Source of the DNA: an uncultured Prevotella sp.
Lineage (GTDB): Bacteria > Bacteroidota > Bacteroidia > Bacteroidales > Bacteroidaceae
DNA length: 10,224 nt
Assembly: GCA_900768785.1 (NCBI GenBank)
Contig: CAAGEG010000007.1
Location: 1 to 10,224, forward strand
Direction: 5' to 3'
Shown here: positions 1 to 6,868 of the stretch, piece after piece
Layout of the letters: every line of letters starts with the position of its first letter
How positions within the stretch are numbered: position 1 is the first letter of the stretch
Program-made: the position numbers and the translations under genes
Notes under the pieces: model-generated
The model's input: the letters and a program-made list of their open reading frames with translations, nothing else
Told to the model about the DNA's origin: nothing
The model's database searches: none

Positions 1-63
1 AACAAGTCTATGAGTCAAGAAGAAGCAGCTGACTTCATTCGTGGTCTTGAAGAACAGTATTGA
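1..63 (+). CDS. 3' end of an upstream phage gene (partial)
   Basis: The first frame is open from base 1 and stops with TGA at 61-63, giving a C-terminal tail that ends in EEAADFIRGLEEQY. It is acidic and probably helical. The stop lies 2 bp before the terminase ATG, so the two genes are tightly linked. By position it could be the small terminase subunit, which commonly precedes terL, but 20 residues are too few to identify a family. An internal ATG at 10-12 exists, but a 17-residue peptide is less likely than a gene running in from the left. Confidence 0.65.
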   Translation, partial: NKSMSQEEAADFIRGLEEQY

Positions 64-65
64 TT

Positions 66-1511
66 ATGGAATATCGTTCAGATGATTTATTGCGGAGTTG
101 GTTGTTGTCTGATGCTATGAATTTTACTCGTTACTTCTTTCATTCCCAGAATAACGGTAAAAGATTTGTAGTTGGCAGACATCATAGACTTATATGCGAT
201 AAACTGAACGATGTACTTAGCGGTCGTACAAAACGTCTATTGATTAACATCGCACCACGTTATAGTAAGACTGAACTTGCTGTAAAGAATTTCATTGCAA
301 TGGGCTTCGCAATTAATCCTGCATCAAAATTTATACACTTGTCGTATTCCGGACTTCTTGCTCTTGATAATTCAGTGGCAGTTAAAAACATCATTAACTC
401 TGCGGAGTATCAACATCTGTTCGATGTTCAGATAGGAAGAAGCTCCGATACAAAGACTCGTTGGGATACCTATCAAGGCGGAGGATTATATGCTACATCA
501 TCTCTTGGTCAAGTAACTGGTTTCGGTGCGGGTTCTGTTGGTAGAGAAGATGGAAAGTTTGAGTTTAGTGGTGCAATAATTATTGACGACCCAATCAAGC
601 CTGATAATGCTTTGAATGATAATATGCGTGAATCTGTTAACCAGCATTTTGAGACCACAATACGTAACCGTGTTAACTCTCGTGAAACTCCAATCATCAT
701 TATAATGCAGAGGCTTCATGAACACGATTTATGCGGTTACTTGCAAGAAATAGAACCTGACGAATGGGACGTTTTAAGTGTTCCTTGTATCTATTATGAC
801 GATGATGGTCAAGAGCAACCATTATGGCCGTTTAAGCATTCCTTGGAAGAATTAAGGAAGATTGAGACAGCCAATCAATATGTATTTGATACACAGTATA
901 TGCAAAATCCTCAACCATTAGAGGGTCTTATGTATTCTTCGTTCAGAACATACGATGTTTTGCCTATGGAGCCAGGTGTTAGGAAGAATTATACCGATAC
1001 AGCAGATACTGGCTCTGACTATTTGTGTTCAATATGCTATTTTGAGACAAAAGTAGGTATGTATGTTACTGATGTTTTATATACTGATAAGCCAATGGAG
1101 TACACCGAACCAAAGACTGCTGAAATGCTCCTAACCAATCAGACTTCTTTAGTAAAAGTTGAAAGCAACAATGGTGGCAGAGGGTTCGCTCGTAATGTTG
1201 AAAGGGCTGTAAGGTATAATGGAGGTACTATCGCAAATAGAATGAGGTTCATTACCTTTAGTCAGGGATTGAATAAGAATGTCAGGATATTCAGTCATTC
1301 TTCAGAAGTTCAGAACCTCATCTTCTTTCCCTCTGACTGGGAGCATAGGTGGCCGCAATTTGCAAGATCTGTCAAAGGATATAGAAAGGTCGGTAAAAAT
1401 TCTCATGATGATGCTCCTGATGTATTAACTGGAATGGTAGAGAATTTCCATAATGGTAGTGCTGATTCAATTAAACCAACAGTATTTAGATACAGCACTG
1501 ATAGGAAATGA
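66..1511 (+). CDS. terL: Phage terminase large subunit (packaging ATPase and nuclease)
   Basis: This is the motor that pumps phage DNA into the prohead and cuts the concatemer; it docks on the portal. From the ATG at 66 it has 481 residues, a normal TerL length. The ATPase domain (about 1-250) shows a deviant Walker A, APRYSKTE (63-70), a Walker B strand IIIDDP (171-176) and a following IIIIMQRLHEHD segment (210-221) like the coupling motif of TerL proteins. The C-terminal RNase H-like nuclease carries plausible acidic metal ligands in DTADTGSD (311-318), VESNNGG (365-371) and SHDDAPD (446-452). An in-frame TTG at 60 overlaps the upstream stop; I prefer the ATG at 66, which lies 2 bp after that stop. 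Layout and motifs fit the terminase_6 / TIGR01630-type TerL group. The family call is firm; the packaging mode (cos or pac) cannot be read from sequence. Confidence 0.95.
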   Translation: MEYRSDDLLRSWLLSDAMNFTRYFFHSQNNGKRFVVGRHHRLICDKLNDVLSGRTKRLLINIAPRYSKTELAVKNFIAMGFAINPASKFIHLSYSGLLALDNSVAVKNIINSAEYQHLFDVQIGRSSDTKTRWDTYQGGGLYATSSLGQVTGFGAGSVGREDGKFEFSGAIIIDDPIKPDNALNDNMRESVNQHFETTIRNRVNSRETPIIIIMQRLHEHDLCGYLQEIEPDEWDVLSVPCIYYDDDGQEQPLWPFKHSLEELRKIETANQYVFDTQYMQNPQPLEGLMYSSFRTYDVLPMEPGVRKNYTDTADTGSDYLCSICYFETKVGMYVTDVLYTDKPMEYTEPKTAEMLLTNQTSLVKVESNNGGRGFARNVERAVRYNGGTIANRMRFITFSQGLNKNVRIFSHSSEVQNLIFFPSDWEHRWPQFARSVKGYRKVGKNSHDDAPDVLTGMVENFHNGSADSIKPTVFRYSTDRK

Positions 1512-1586
1512 AATGCTGACCAAATGTGTTCACCTAAACAAATTTCAAATAATCAGACAAGAGTAAGATAATAAGTAACTTTGAAT
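1512..1586 (+). promoter_or_regulatory. 75-bp gap after terL, possible weak promoter
   Basis: This is the longest stretch without a gene and the only gap in the block large enough for a separate promoter. TAACTTTG at 1576-1583 matches the Bacteroidetes -7 consensus TAnnTTTG, but no TTTG -33 element lies at the expected distance. Initiation there would give an almost leaderless message for the ATG at 1587. A six-specified-base match is expected several times by chance in 10 kb of A/T-rich DNA, so this is only a candidate. No terminator-like hairpin is evident in the gap. Confidence 0.15.
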
Positions 1587-2177
1587 ATGAAACTGCTTGA
1601 TACACATAGAAGTAAACTTGGAATTTCCTCCTATGGGGAGTTCCTCGTTTTAGTGCAATGTTGTACTGAAGAACACATAATGGAGTTAATGGAAACTCTA
1701 TCAAAATCTTCTAAGCCTGACTTCATCTGTGGTAAAGAAGTAATGGCTAACTTGAATATGATTACTTATGGAGAACTTGATGACCTAAGTCGTATTGGCT
1801 CCAATGATGACCCAGGAGTAAAGACTCTTGGTATTCTTCTTGACATAGACCCGGTAGATGTATATCAAGCAAACGTATTTGATGTATTTGGTTTCCTTAA
1901 TTTCGTCAAAGAGGAAGTTCTCCGAATAAACACTCTGTTCTCAAATATAAAGACAACTCATACTTCAGAAGAGATTGCTGCCGGTATTGAATCTCTCAAT
2001 TTTGGCACTTTTGGTGTCGTTGATTGGTATGCACGAAGAATGGGTATCACAAATCACGATGAGGTGTATTCCATTCCGTGGATTCGTATATACACGTGTA
2101 TGAAGAATGACAATGAAAAGAGTGAGTATGAATCTCGTTTGCATAAACAGTATATGAATAAGATAAAGCGTAAATAA
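1587..2177 (+). CDS. Phage protein of unknown function, possible tail-assembly-chaperone type
   Basis: A 196-residue soluble, mostly helical, acidic protein with a basic end (NKIKRK). There is no signal peptide, membrane segment or catalytic motif. Visible elements are MITYGELDDLSRI (58-70), a hydrophobic helix VFGFLNFVKEEVLRINTLF (100-118), and a C-terminal part with DWYARRMGI (146-154), IPWIRIY (163-169) and EKSEYESRL (177-185). A tryptophan-containing segment followed by a charged helix recalls the small adaptor or chaperone proteins of tail clusters, but this is a loose resemblance. An in-frame TTG at 1581 could add two residues; the ATG at 1587 is preferred. The stop overlaps the next ATG (TAATG), so its translation is probably coupled to the tail-terminator-like gene, which supports a role at the head-tail or tail stage. 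I do not recognise the family. Confidence 0.85.
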   Translation: MKLLDTHRSKLGISSYGEFLVLVQCCTEEHIMELMETLSKSSKPDFICGKEVMANLNMITYGELDDLSRIGSNDDPGVKTLGILLDIDPVDVYQANVFDVFGFLNFVKEEVLRINTLFSNIKTTHTSEEIAAGIESLNFGTFGVVDWYARRMGITNHDEVYSIPWIRIYTCMKNDNEKSEYESRLHKQYMNKIKRK

Positions 2178-2662
2178 TGGAAAGCATAGGTTTAGATAAT
2201 ATTGGCACCCTCGGAACTGTAGAGAGCAAGATTAAATTCATAGTTAATTCTATGAATGAAGATGTTGAGTATATGTTTGCCAACTGGGCTCAAGCAAATG
2301 TATCTCTTGATAAGGTTCATAAACCGACTATTGTTTACGTTTTACCTCCGTCTGGTTCAATTGACATTACTTGGAAAGATGTAAAGGATAGTCCAAACTC
2401 GCAAATTGCTTTTGTATGTAATACCAAGTTTGATTTTGATGGAGAAGAAAACGATGGTATCATAGAGGCAATGAAAAGACTTTGTATAAGGTTTGTCCTT
2501 GCATTAAATGAAAGTGGTCTGTTTAGTCCTATAACTGGTAATCTTCAATATCAGGTTTTGTATGACCATCTTGATGTTAATGTTACTGGCATTGTCATTG
2601 AACCGACTTTAATTGAAGAAGAAGGAATAAGCATTTGTAATGGCACAATTATACGTAAGTAA
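2177..2662 (+). CDS. Putative tail terminator / head-tail joining protein
   Basis: A 161-residue protein whose ATG shares a base with the preceding stop codon. An N-terminal helix (about 15-42, ending in NWAQANVSLDKV) is followed by a strand, PTIVYVLPPSG (50-60), then IAFVCNTKFDFDGEENDGII (77-96), a helix (97-113, MKRLCIRFVLALNESGLF) and a C-terminal strand pair around YQVLYDHLDVNVTGIVI (125-141). This helix-strand-helix-strand plan, the size, and the position just before a gp10-like protein fit the tail terminator or neck proteins that cap the tail tube and join it to the head. The YD.LDVNVTGI segment looks like the interface strand such proteins use. The assignment rests on position and secondary-structure reading, not on a diagnostic motif. 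Confidence 0.85.
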   Translation: MESIGLDNIGTLGTVESKIKFIVNSMNEDVEYMFANWAQANVSLDKVHKPTIVYVLPPSGSIDITWKDVKDSPNSQIAFVCNTKFDFDGEENDGIIEAMKRLCIRFVLALNESGLFSPITGNLQYQVLYDHLDVNVTGIVIEPTLIEEEGISICNGTIIRK

Positions 2663-2691
2663 TTAAATATCAATAATTTGCAAATAAGATA

Positions 2692-3180
2692 ATGGAAAAT
2701 GTTCAAGAAATGATAAGGCTGCATCTTGAAAATGTTAAATCCAAGATAGTGCAAGCAATGGCAGACAACCAAAGAAATGCGAGTGGTCGGTCTGTTGCTT
2801 CGTTATCTATTGAGGTTTCCGGAAATAAAGGTGTCCTTTATGGAAGCAAATCATTTCTTGTAATGGAACGTGGCAAGAAACCCGGAAAAGTTCCGTATCG
2901 ATTTCGTGACATAATCAAGCAGTGGATTATTGATAAAGGCATTTCTGTTACACCTATTCCTACAAAAAAGCGTCAGAGCAAATATACTCCGCACGAAAGA
3001 GGGCTTAATTCTATGGCTGGAGCTATAGCCTATAAGATTATGAAAGAAGGAACGAAGCTGCATCGTGATAATGGATATAATGACATCTTCACATCCGCTG
3101 TACGTGATGAATTAAAAGTATTAGAAGATGAACTCGTTTTGTTCACCTCAAACACAATAGCAGAAGCAAATAAGAATTAG
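2692..3180 (+). CDS. HK97-gp10-like tail completion / neck protein
   Basis: A 162-residue protein that would act in completing the tail or sealing the head-tail joint. It carries the signature features of the HK97-gp10-like group: MERGKKPGKVP (58-68) followed by a WIIDKGI helix (78-84), a second helix AIAYKIMKEGTKLHR (111-125), and a terminal DIFTSAV segment (131-137). The N-terminal amphipathic helix (1-30) also fits. The start follows a 29-bp A/T-rich spacer (2663-2691) with AAGATA just before the ATG but no clear Shine-Dalgarno. The next gene begins 3 bp after its stop. A linker rich in basic residues (92-103) between the two halves is somewhat long. Family membership is likely; the exact role in this phage is inferred. 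Confidence 0.85.
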   Translation: MENVQEMIRLHLENVKSKIVQAMADNQRNASGRSVASLSIEVSGNKGVLYGSKSFLVMERGKKPGKVPYRFRDIIKQWIIDKGISVTPIPTKKRQSKYTPHERGLNSMAGAIAYKIMKEGTKLHRDNGYNDIFTSAVRDELKVLEDELVLFTSNTIAEANKN

Positions 3181-3183
3181 AAT

Positions 3184-4644
3184 ATGAGAACTGAAGAGAT
3201 ATCAATCATACAAAATGACAAGTATATAGGAGGAGCAAACATTGTTTTTCCTGATAATGTTGTATTCGTGTTCAACCCTCTCTATATAAGTTTTAAGCAA
3301 ACAGGTTCAGGTGTTGTTTCATTTCCAACTTCGCTTCAATTGTCCGTTAGAGGAATTACATCTTCCGGAGTAAAGGAATATGAAATAGAATCGAGCCTTT
3401 ATAATGGAAGCACTCGCATCTATATTTCAAGGATAATGGAGTTGTTTTTTGATGATGTTAGATGGCAAAGAAGTCTTGACCTCTCTGTTTCTATAAAAGT
3501 TAATAATCAAGTAGTTTGGAATAAAAGTTTTCTTGCAGTTTGGGGAAATATCGCTGTTGGTGAACGCTTCTCGTATTATGGAGCATTCCACTATGATAGG
3601 AAGAAACCATATCTTGAGAGAAAGCGTATATGGTTCAAGAACTTCCCTTTTACTGTATCGATGTTCGCACATACTGGAGCTTCTGAAGACCAAAGAATAC
3701 AAGTAAGATATGATGGAGGTGTATATGATGATAAACTGTTTATCCATTATCCTCTTATTTTCGGCATCTTTGATAGTACTGAAGATGTAAATACTATCAA
3801 TGACTTCTCAGAAGGCTCAAGTCTTGAAGGAGCTGTATTTATCAGAAATGAACAAAAGTTCTATGGTAGTACTGATGAGTATGATATTTTCTCAGATTGG
3901 ACTTCCAACCCTCCGTATGTGTATGGACCTGAGATGTACAACAAGAATGGAGTTGCACGTACAGATATGATATGGACTACTCTCAATGGTCGTTTGATGA
4001 GATATGATAGCGACCTAAAAGACTTGGTTGAAGTGCCTTATGGAAAAAGTTATGATAGAGGTATCTTTGAGGTTTGTCCTTCAATCACTTTTCCTAATGC
4101 GACCAAGTCCGTAACATATAAGCAGAAAGGTATTTCAAGTAATGATAAGACATCTGTTTTTGACGGCACTTTTGATTACACGTTCTTTGTTTCAGGAGAG
4201 TTCTCAACGATTACAAAATTGATAGTTGATAATAGGACAAATGGCTTCTATCTTAGATGGATAGACCGCTTTGGTATGTATCAGTACTATTTGTTTGATA
4301 AGGGCAAGAAGACTATCAAAAACAAACTCGGTTCAAATACTGTCGTTGAGGATTATTCCGTAGGAGGTTTGTATTTCGCAAATCACGAGAGGACAACTAA
4401 TATTGAAGCTACCACTACTGTTAAGTGTTGTGCTTCTTTGCTTGAAGAAGATGTTTACGACTACGTATCGTCTATAGTAACATCTCCAATCATTGATTTG
4501 TATGTAGGTAAAACCAAGACCGGAACTGAAATATGGGTTCCTGTCAATATTGTTGCGAGCAATCTTGATTACGACCACAATCAGTGTTTGCACGATGTAG
4601 AGATTAGTTTCACACTTCCACCAACAAATGCTCAGAGCTTGTAA
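3184..4644 (+). CDS. Beta-rich phage protein, candidate distal-tail / tail-tip component
   Basis: A 486-residue protein made mainly of alternating hydrophobic and polar residues, as in stacked beta-sandwiches. The N-terminal part has VVFVFNPLYISF (26-37) and a segment with SLYNGSTRIYISRIMELFFD (71-90), an Ig- or fibronectin-like look. The middle is aromatic- and glycine-rich (WFKNFPFTV, VYGPEMYNKNGV). The C-terminal portion (about 430-486) contains SSIVTSPIIDLYVG, WVPVNIV and VEISFTLPP, reminiscent of the closing strands of distal-tail or baseplate proteins. There is no signal peptide or membrane segment. Tight linkage (3 bp on one side, 2 bp on the other) to a gp10-like protein and a hub-like protein supports a tail role. 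Alternatives are an atypical major tail protein with decoration domains, or a minor tail protein. It is too beta-rich and lacks the helical stem expected of a portal protein. Confidence 0.88.
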   Translation: MRTEEISIIQNDKYIGGANIVFPDNVVFVFNPLYISFKQTGSGVVSFPTSLQLSVRGITSSGVKEYEIESSLYNGSTRIYISRIMELFFDDVRWQRSLDLSVSIKVNNQVVWNKSFLAVWGNIAVGERFSYYGAFHYDRKKPYLERKRIWFKNFPFTVSMFAHTGASEDQRIQVRYDGGVYDDKLFIHYPLIFGIFDSTEDVNTINDFSEGSSLEGAVFIRNEQKFYGSTDEYDIFSDWTSNPPYVYGPEMYNKNGVARTDMIWTTLNGRLMRYDSDLKDLVEVPYGKSYDRGIFEVCPSITFPNATKSVTYKQKGISSNDKTSVFDGTFDYTFFVSGEFSTITKLIVDNRTNGFYLRWIDRFGMYQYYLFDKGKKTIKNKLGSNTVVEDYSVGGLYFANHERTTNIEATTTVKCCASLLEEDVYDYVSSIVTSPIIDLYVGKTKTGTEIWVPVNIVASNLDYDHNQCLHDVEISFTLPPTNAQSL

Positions 4645-4646
4645 CT

Positions 4647-6857
4647 ATGATAGAGGAATTATTTGTCATAAAGGACGGTGTTAAGCGCAAGGTAGATTTG
4701 AATACTCCAAGTGGAATTACTCTCAATTTCAAGAGTAATATATTTGGTGATTTGTCAAAGATTACGTGTTCGTATTCTTATACGTTCAAACTTCCTCTAA
4801 CTTTGAATAACCGATTGATTTTTGATTCTGCTGAAGATATACGTCAGAAAAGTAATATGACACGCAGAAGACTCAAGGCAGAGTTTACTCAAAATGGCAT
4901 TCTCATTTTCAAAGATGCTAATTTGTATATAAGCTCGGTTGAAAGTACGTATCAAGCTGTAATGACTTGGGGTGTTGTTAGAGGTCTTGAGATACTCAAA
5001 GATGATGATGTATCATTAAGAGAACTTGATCTTCGTGGAACAGACACTGCTCGTTATGGAATTAATACAACAAGACCACGTCCAAGTAATTGGGATAATT
5101 GGTCTGATTACTTTATTCCTCTTAGAGGTAATGAAGATGCTATTTCATATAACAACTTTGAATATGCTTATGCTCACGAACAAGGTTCATCATCATTGCC
5201 GGTTGTTCCAGTATTTAGAATAATTGATGCAATAAATGAACGATATAATACAGACTTCTATTTTGGAGAACGCTATCTCGGTTCCAATAATTGGGATAGC
5301 GATAACAATACGTTTGTTAATACAGAAAATGAGTTGATTGATTTTGGAGTTGTTCCTCTTGTCGCAAGAGAAATGACAGATTTACAATATGCTAATCGTA
5401 CCGGAATACTTCAAAATGTACAATTGTTGGGTAATAGTATATGGGGTATGGCTTTTAAGATATGGGATGATTTAAAGGCGTATAATGTATTGAGCTTTGA
5501 CTTGAAGACACCTGTTGTAAATAACTATTATGACCTTGGTAATAATGGTACATCGTCAACAACACGAAAATACACATTCTTTCAAAAGAGCTCTGCATAT
5601 CTTGAAAAAGTTGAAATTGATGGGTATATCCGTGTAACTATGAATAACATTGGTTACAGATGGAAAGGCTCTGAACTTGAAGCAGAACGAGTTGATGTAA
5701 TACCCAAACTAATCGTATATCATCGAACACAGAAGTTAAAAGATGAAAGTAGTACAAATTATGAAATAGAATATGAAGAATGTGCAACATTAGAAGGCAA
5801 GTTTGCTGGAGTAGAAGTAATAGTTCAAGGTGAATATGTAATTCATCTATATGTATTTGAATTTGACTTTAGGGAAGATAATGGTATGAAAAGATTATCG
5901 ATAGAAGATTTTCATACCTCGAGCGAGAATTTCCCATATTTCTTCTCAATCAATGATGAAGTTAAGACTGTAAATGAAGTATCAGATTTCAAGATAATTC
6001 CCAAAGGCGTAATGTCAGATAGTATAACGAAAGGATGGGAGATTGATATAGAAACAAATCTTCCTGATGTAAGTTGTCTTACATTTATGAAATCGTTGTA
6101 TTATATGATTGGTGCATTCCCTGTCACTGATAATGATGGTAGAATCATTCCCTTGTTTTATAAAGACCTTCTAAATAAGTCAAAAGCATTGGATTGGTCT
6201 AATAAGATACTGTCAAGCGACAGTGAGTTACCGTCAAAGATTTCATATTCAATTTCAGGATTCGGTCAGAAGAATTACTATTTAATGAAGAACGATGAGT
6301 TAGATTCTTCTAACGATAACGAAGAGGATGTCTATGAGTCCGGATTTGGCTCCATATTATGCGATAATGAGACTCTTGAACGTAGTAAAACTATAATTCA
6401 AATACCGTTTTATGGTGCTTTTCTCAAAGATGTATCTAAACCATCTCTTGATACCGGAAGAGATATGAAGTACAGAAAGTACAATGAAGATGGCTCATGG
6501 GAGTTTTGTGAAGCTAAACCTACTATTGGTATTGTAAAACCTATTGAGGAATGTACATACCAGACCCCGGTTACAGAACCTCCCACCATTTTACCTAATG
6601 GCACTTTTGTAATGATGTTATCAATATGGGATGGGTTCAAGAAGATATTAGATAATCCGTCTTATGAGACTCTACAATCGATAATGGATAATCCTATCAT
6701 TGTAACAGAGAATCTAAATCTTAATGAGATTGATTTAAGAGATATTGATTATTCCGTCCCGGTGTATATAGATAAGTACAACTCATACTTCGCTATTGTG
6801 TCTATTACACGTGATAGCAAAGGTGTATGCAAATGTGAATTGATAAAACTTCCCTAA
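4647..6857 (+). CDS. Putative tail baseplate hub / Tal-like protein
   Basis: A 736-residue protein proposed to form the hub under the tail tube, through which DNA exits. The N-terminal domain (about 1-125) has SYSYTFKLPLTLNNR (42-56), then RRRLKAEFTQNGILIFKDAN and a TWGVVRGLEIL stretch, a beta-rich ring-like pattern. Near 185-206 is PVFRIIDAINERYNTDFYFG, and near 470-491 the pattern LPDVS..TFMKSLYYMIGAFP, both typical of gp44/Tal-type hub proteins, where a helix follows the L-P-D turn. DWSNKI (about 516) and a FGQKNYYLMKNDE segment follow, then strands and IIQIPFYGAF. No peptidoglycan hydrolase motif is evident. The gene starts 2 bp after the previous stop, with no Shine-Dalgarno, and ends 11 bp before the tape measure gene. 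The tail assignment is confident; the hub role is inferred from pattern memory. Confidence 0.9.
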   Translation: MIEELFVIKDGVKRKVDLNTPSGITLNFKSNIFGDLSKITCSYSYTFKLPLTLNNRLIFDSAEDIRQKSNMTRRRLKAEFTQNGILIFKDANLYISSVESTYQAVMTWGVVRGLEILKDDDVSLRELDLRGTDTARYGINTTRPRPSNWDNWSDYFIPLRGNEDAISYNNFEYAYAHEQGSSSLPVVPVFRIIDAINERYNTDFYFGERYLGSNNWDSDNNTFVNTENELIDFGVVPLVAREMTDLQYANRTGILQNVQLLGNSIWGMAFKIWDDLKAYNVLSFDLKTPVVNNYYDLGNNGTSSTTRKYTFFQKSSAYLEKVEIDGYIRVTMNNIGYRWKGSELEAERVDVIPKLIVYHRTQKLKDESSTNYEIEYEECATLEGKFAGVEVIVQGEYVIHLYVFEFDFREDNGMKRLSIEDFHTSSENFPYFFSINDEVKTVNEVSDFKIIPKGVMSDSITKGWEIDIETNLPDVSCLTFMKSLYYMIGAFPVTDNDGRIIPLFYKDLLNKSKALDWSNKILSSDSELPSKISYSISGFGQKNYYLMKNDELDSSNDNEEDVYESGFGSILCDNETLERSKTIIQIPFYGAFLKDVSKPSLDTGRDMKYRKYNEDGSWEFCEAKPTIGIVKPIEECTYQTPVTEPPTILPNGTFVMMLSIWDGFKKILDNPSYETLQSIMDNPIIVTENLNLNEIDLRDIDYSVPVYIDKYNSYFAIVSITRDSKGVCKCELIKLP

Positions 6858-6868
6858 AACATATTATT

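Noticed and set aside
1513..1566. 17-codon ORF in the gap after terL
   Set aside because: Too short, no recognisable motif or initiation context, and such frames occur often by chance.
2663..2691. Possible promoter in the 29-bp gap (TAATTTG)
   Set aside because: The spacing is one base short of the Bacteroidetes TAnnTTTG consensus, there is no upstream TTTG element at a suitable distance, and the gap fits within a continuous operon.
3427..3747. 106-codon minus-strand frame inside the 486-aa gene
   Set aside because: No protein-like pattern, and it is fully contained in a well-supported plus-strand gene; treated as a shadow.
6209..6224. ACTGTC-AAGC-GACAGT hairpin
   Set aside because: A 6-bp stem inside the hub-like gene with no T-tract or gene boundary; expected by chance.
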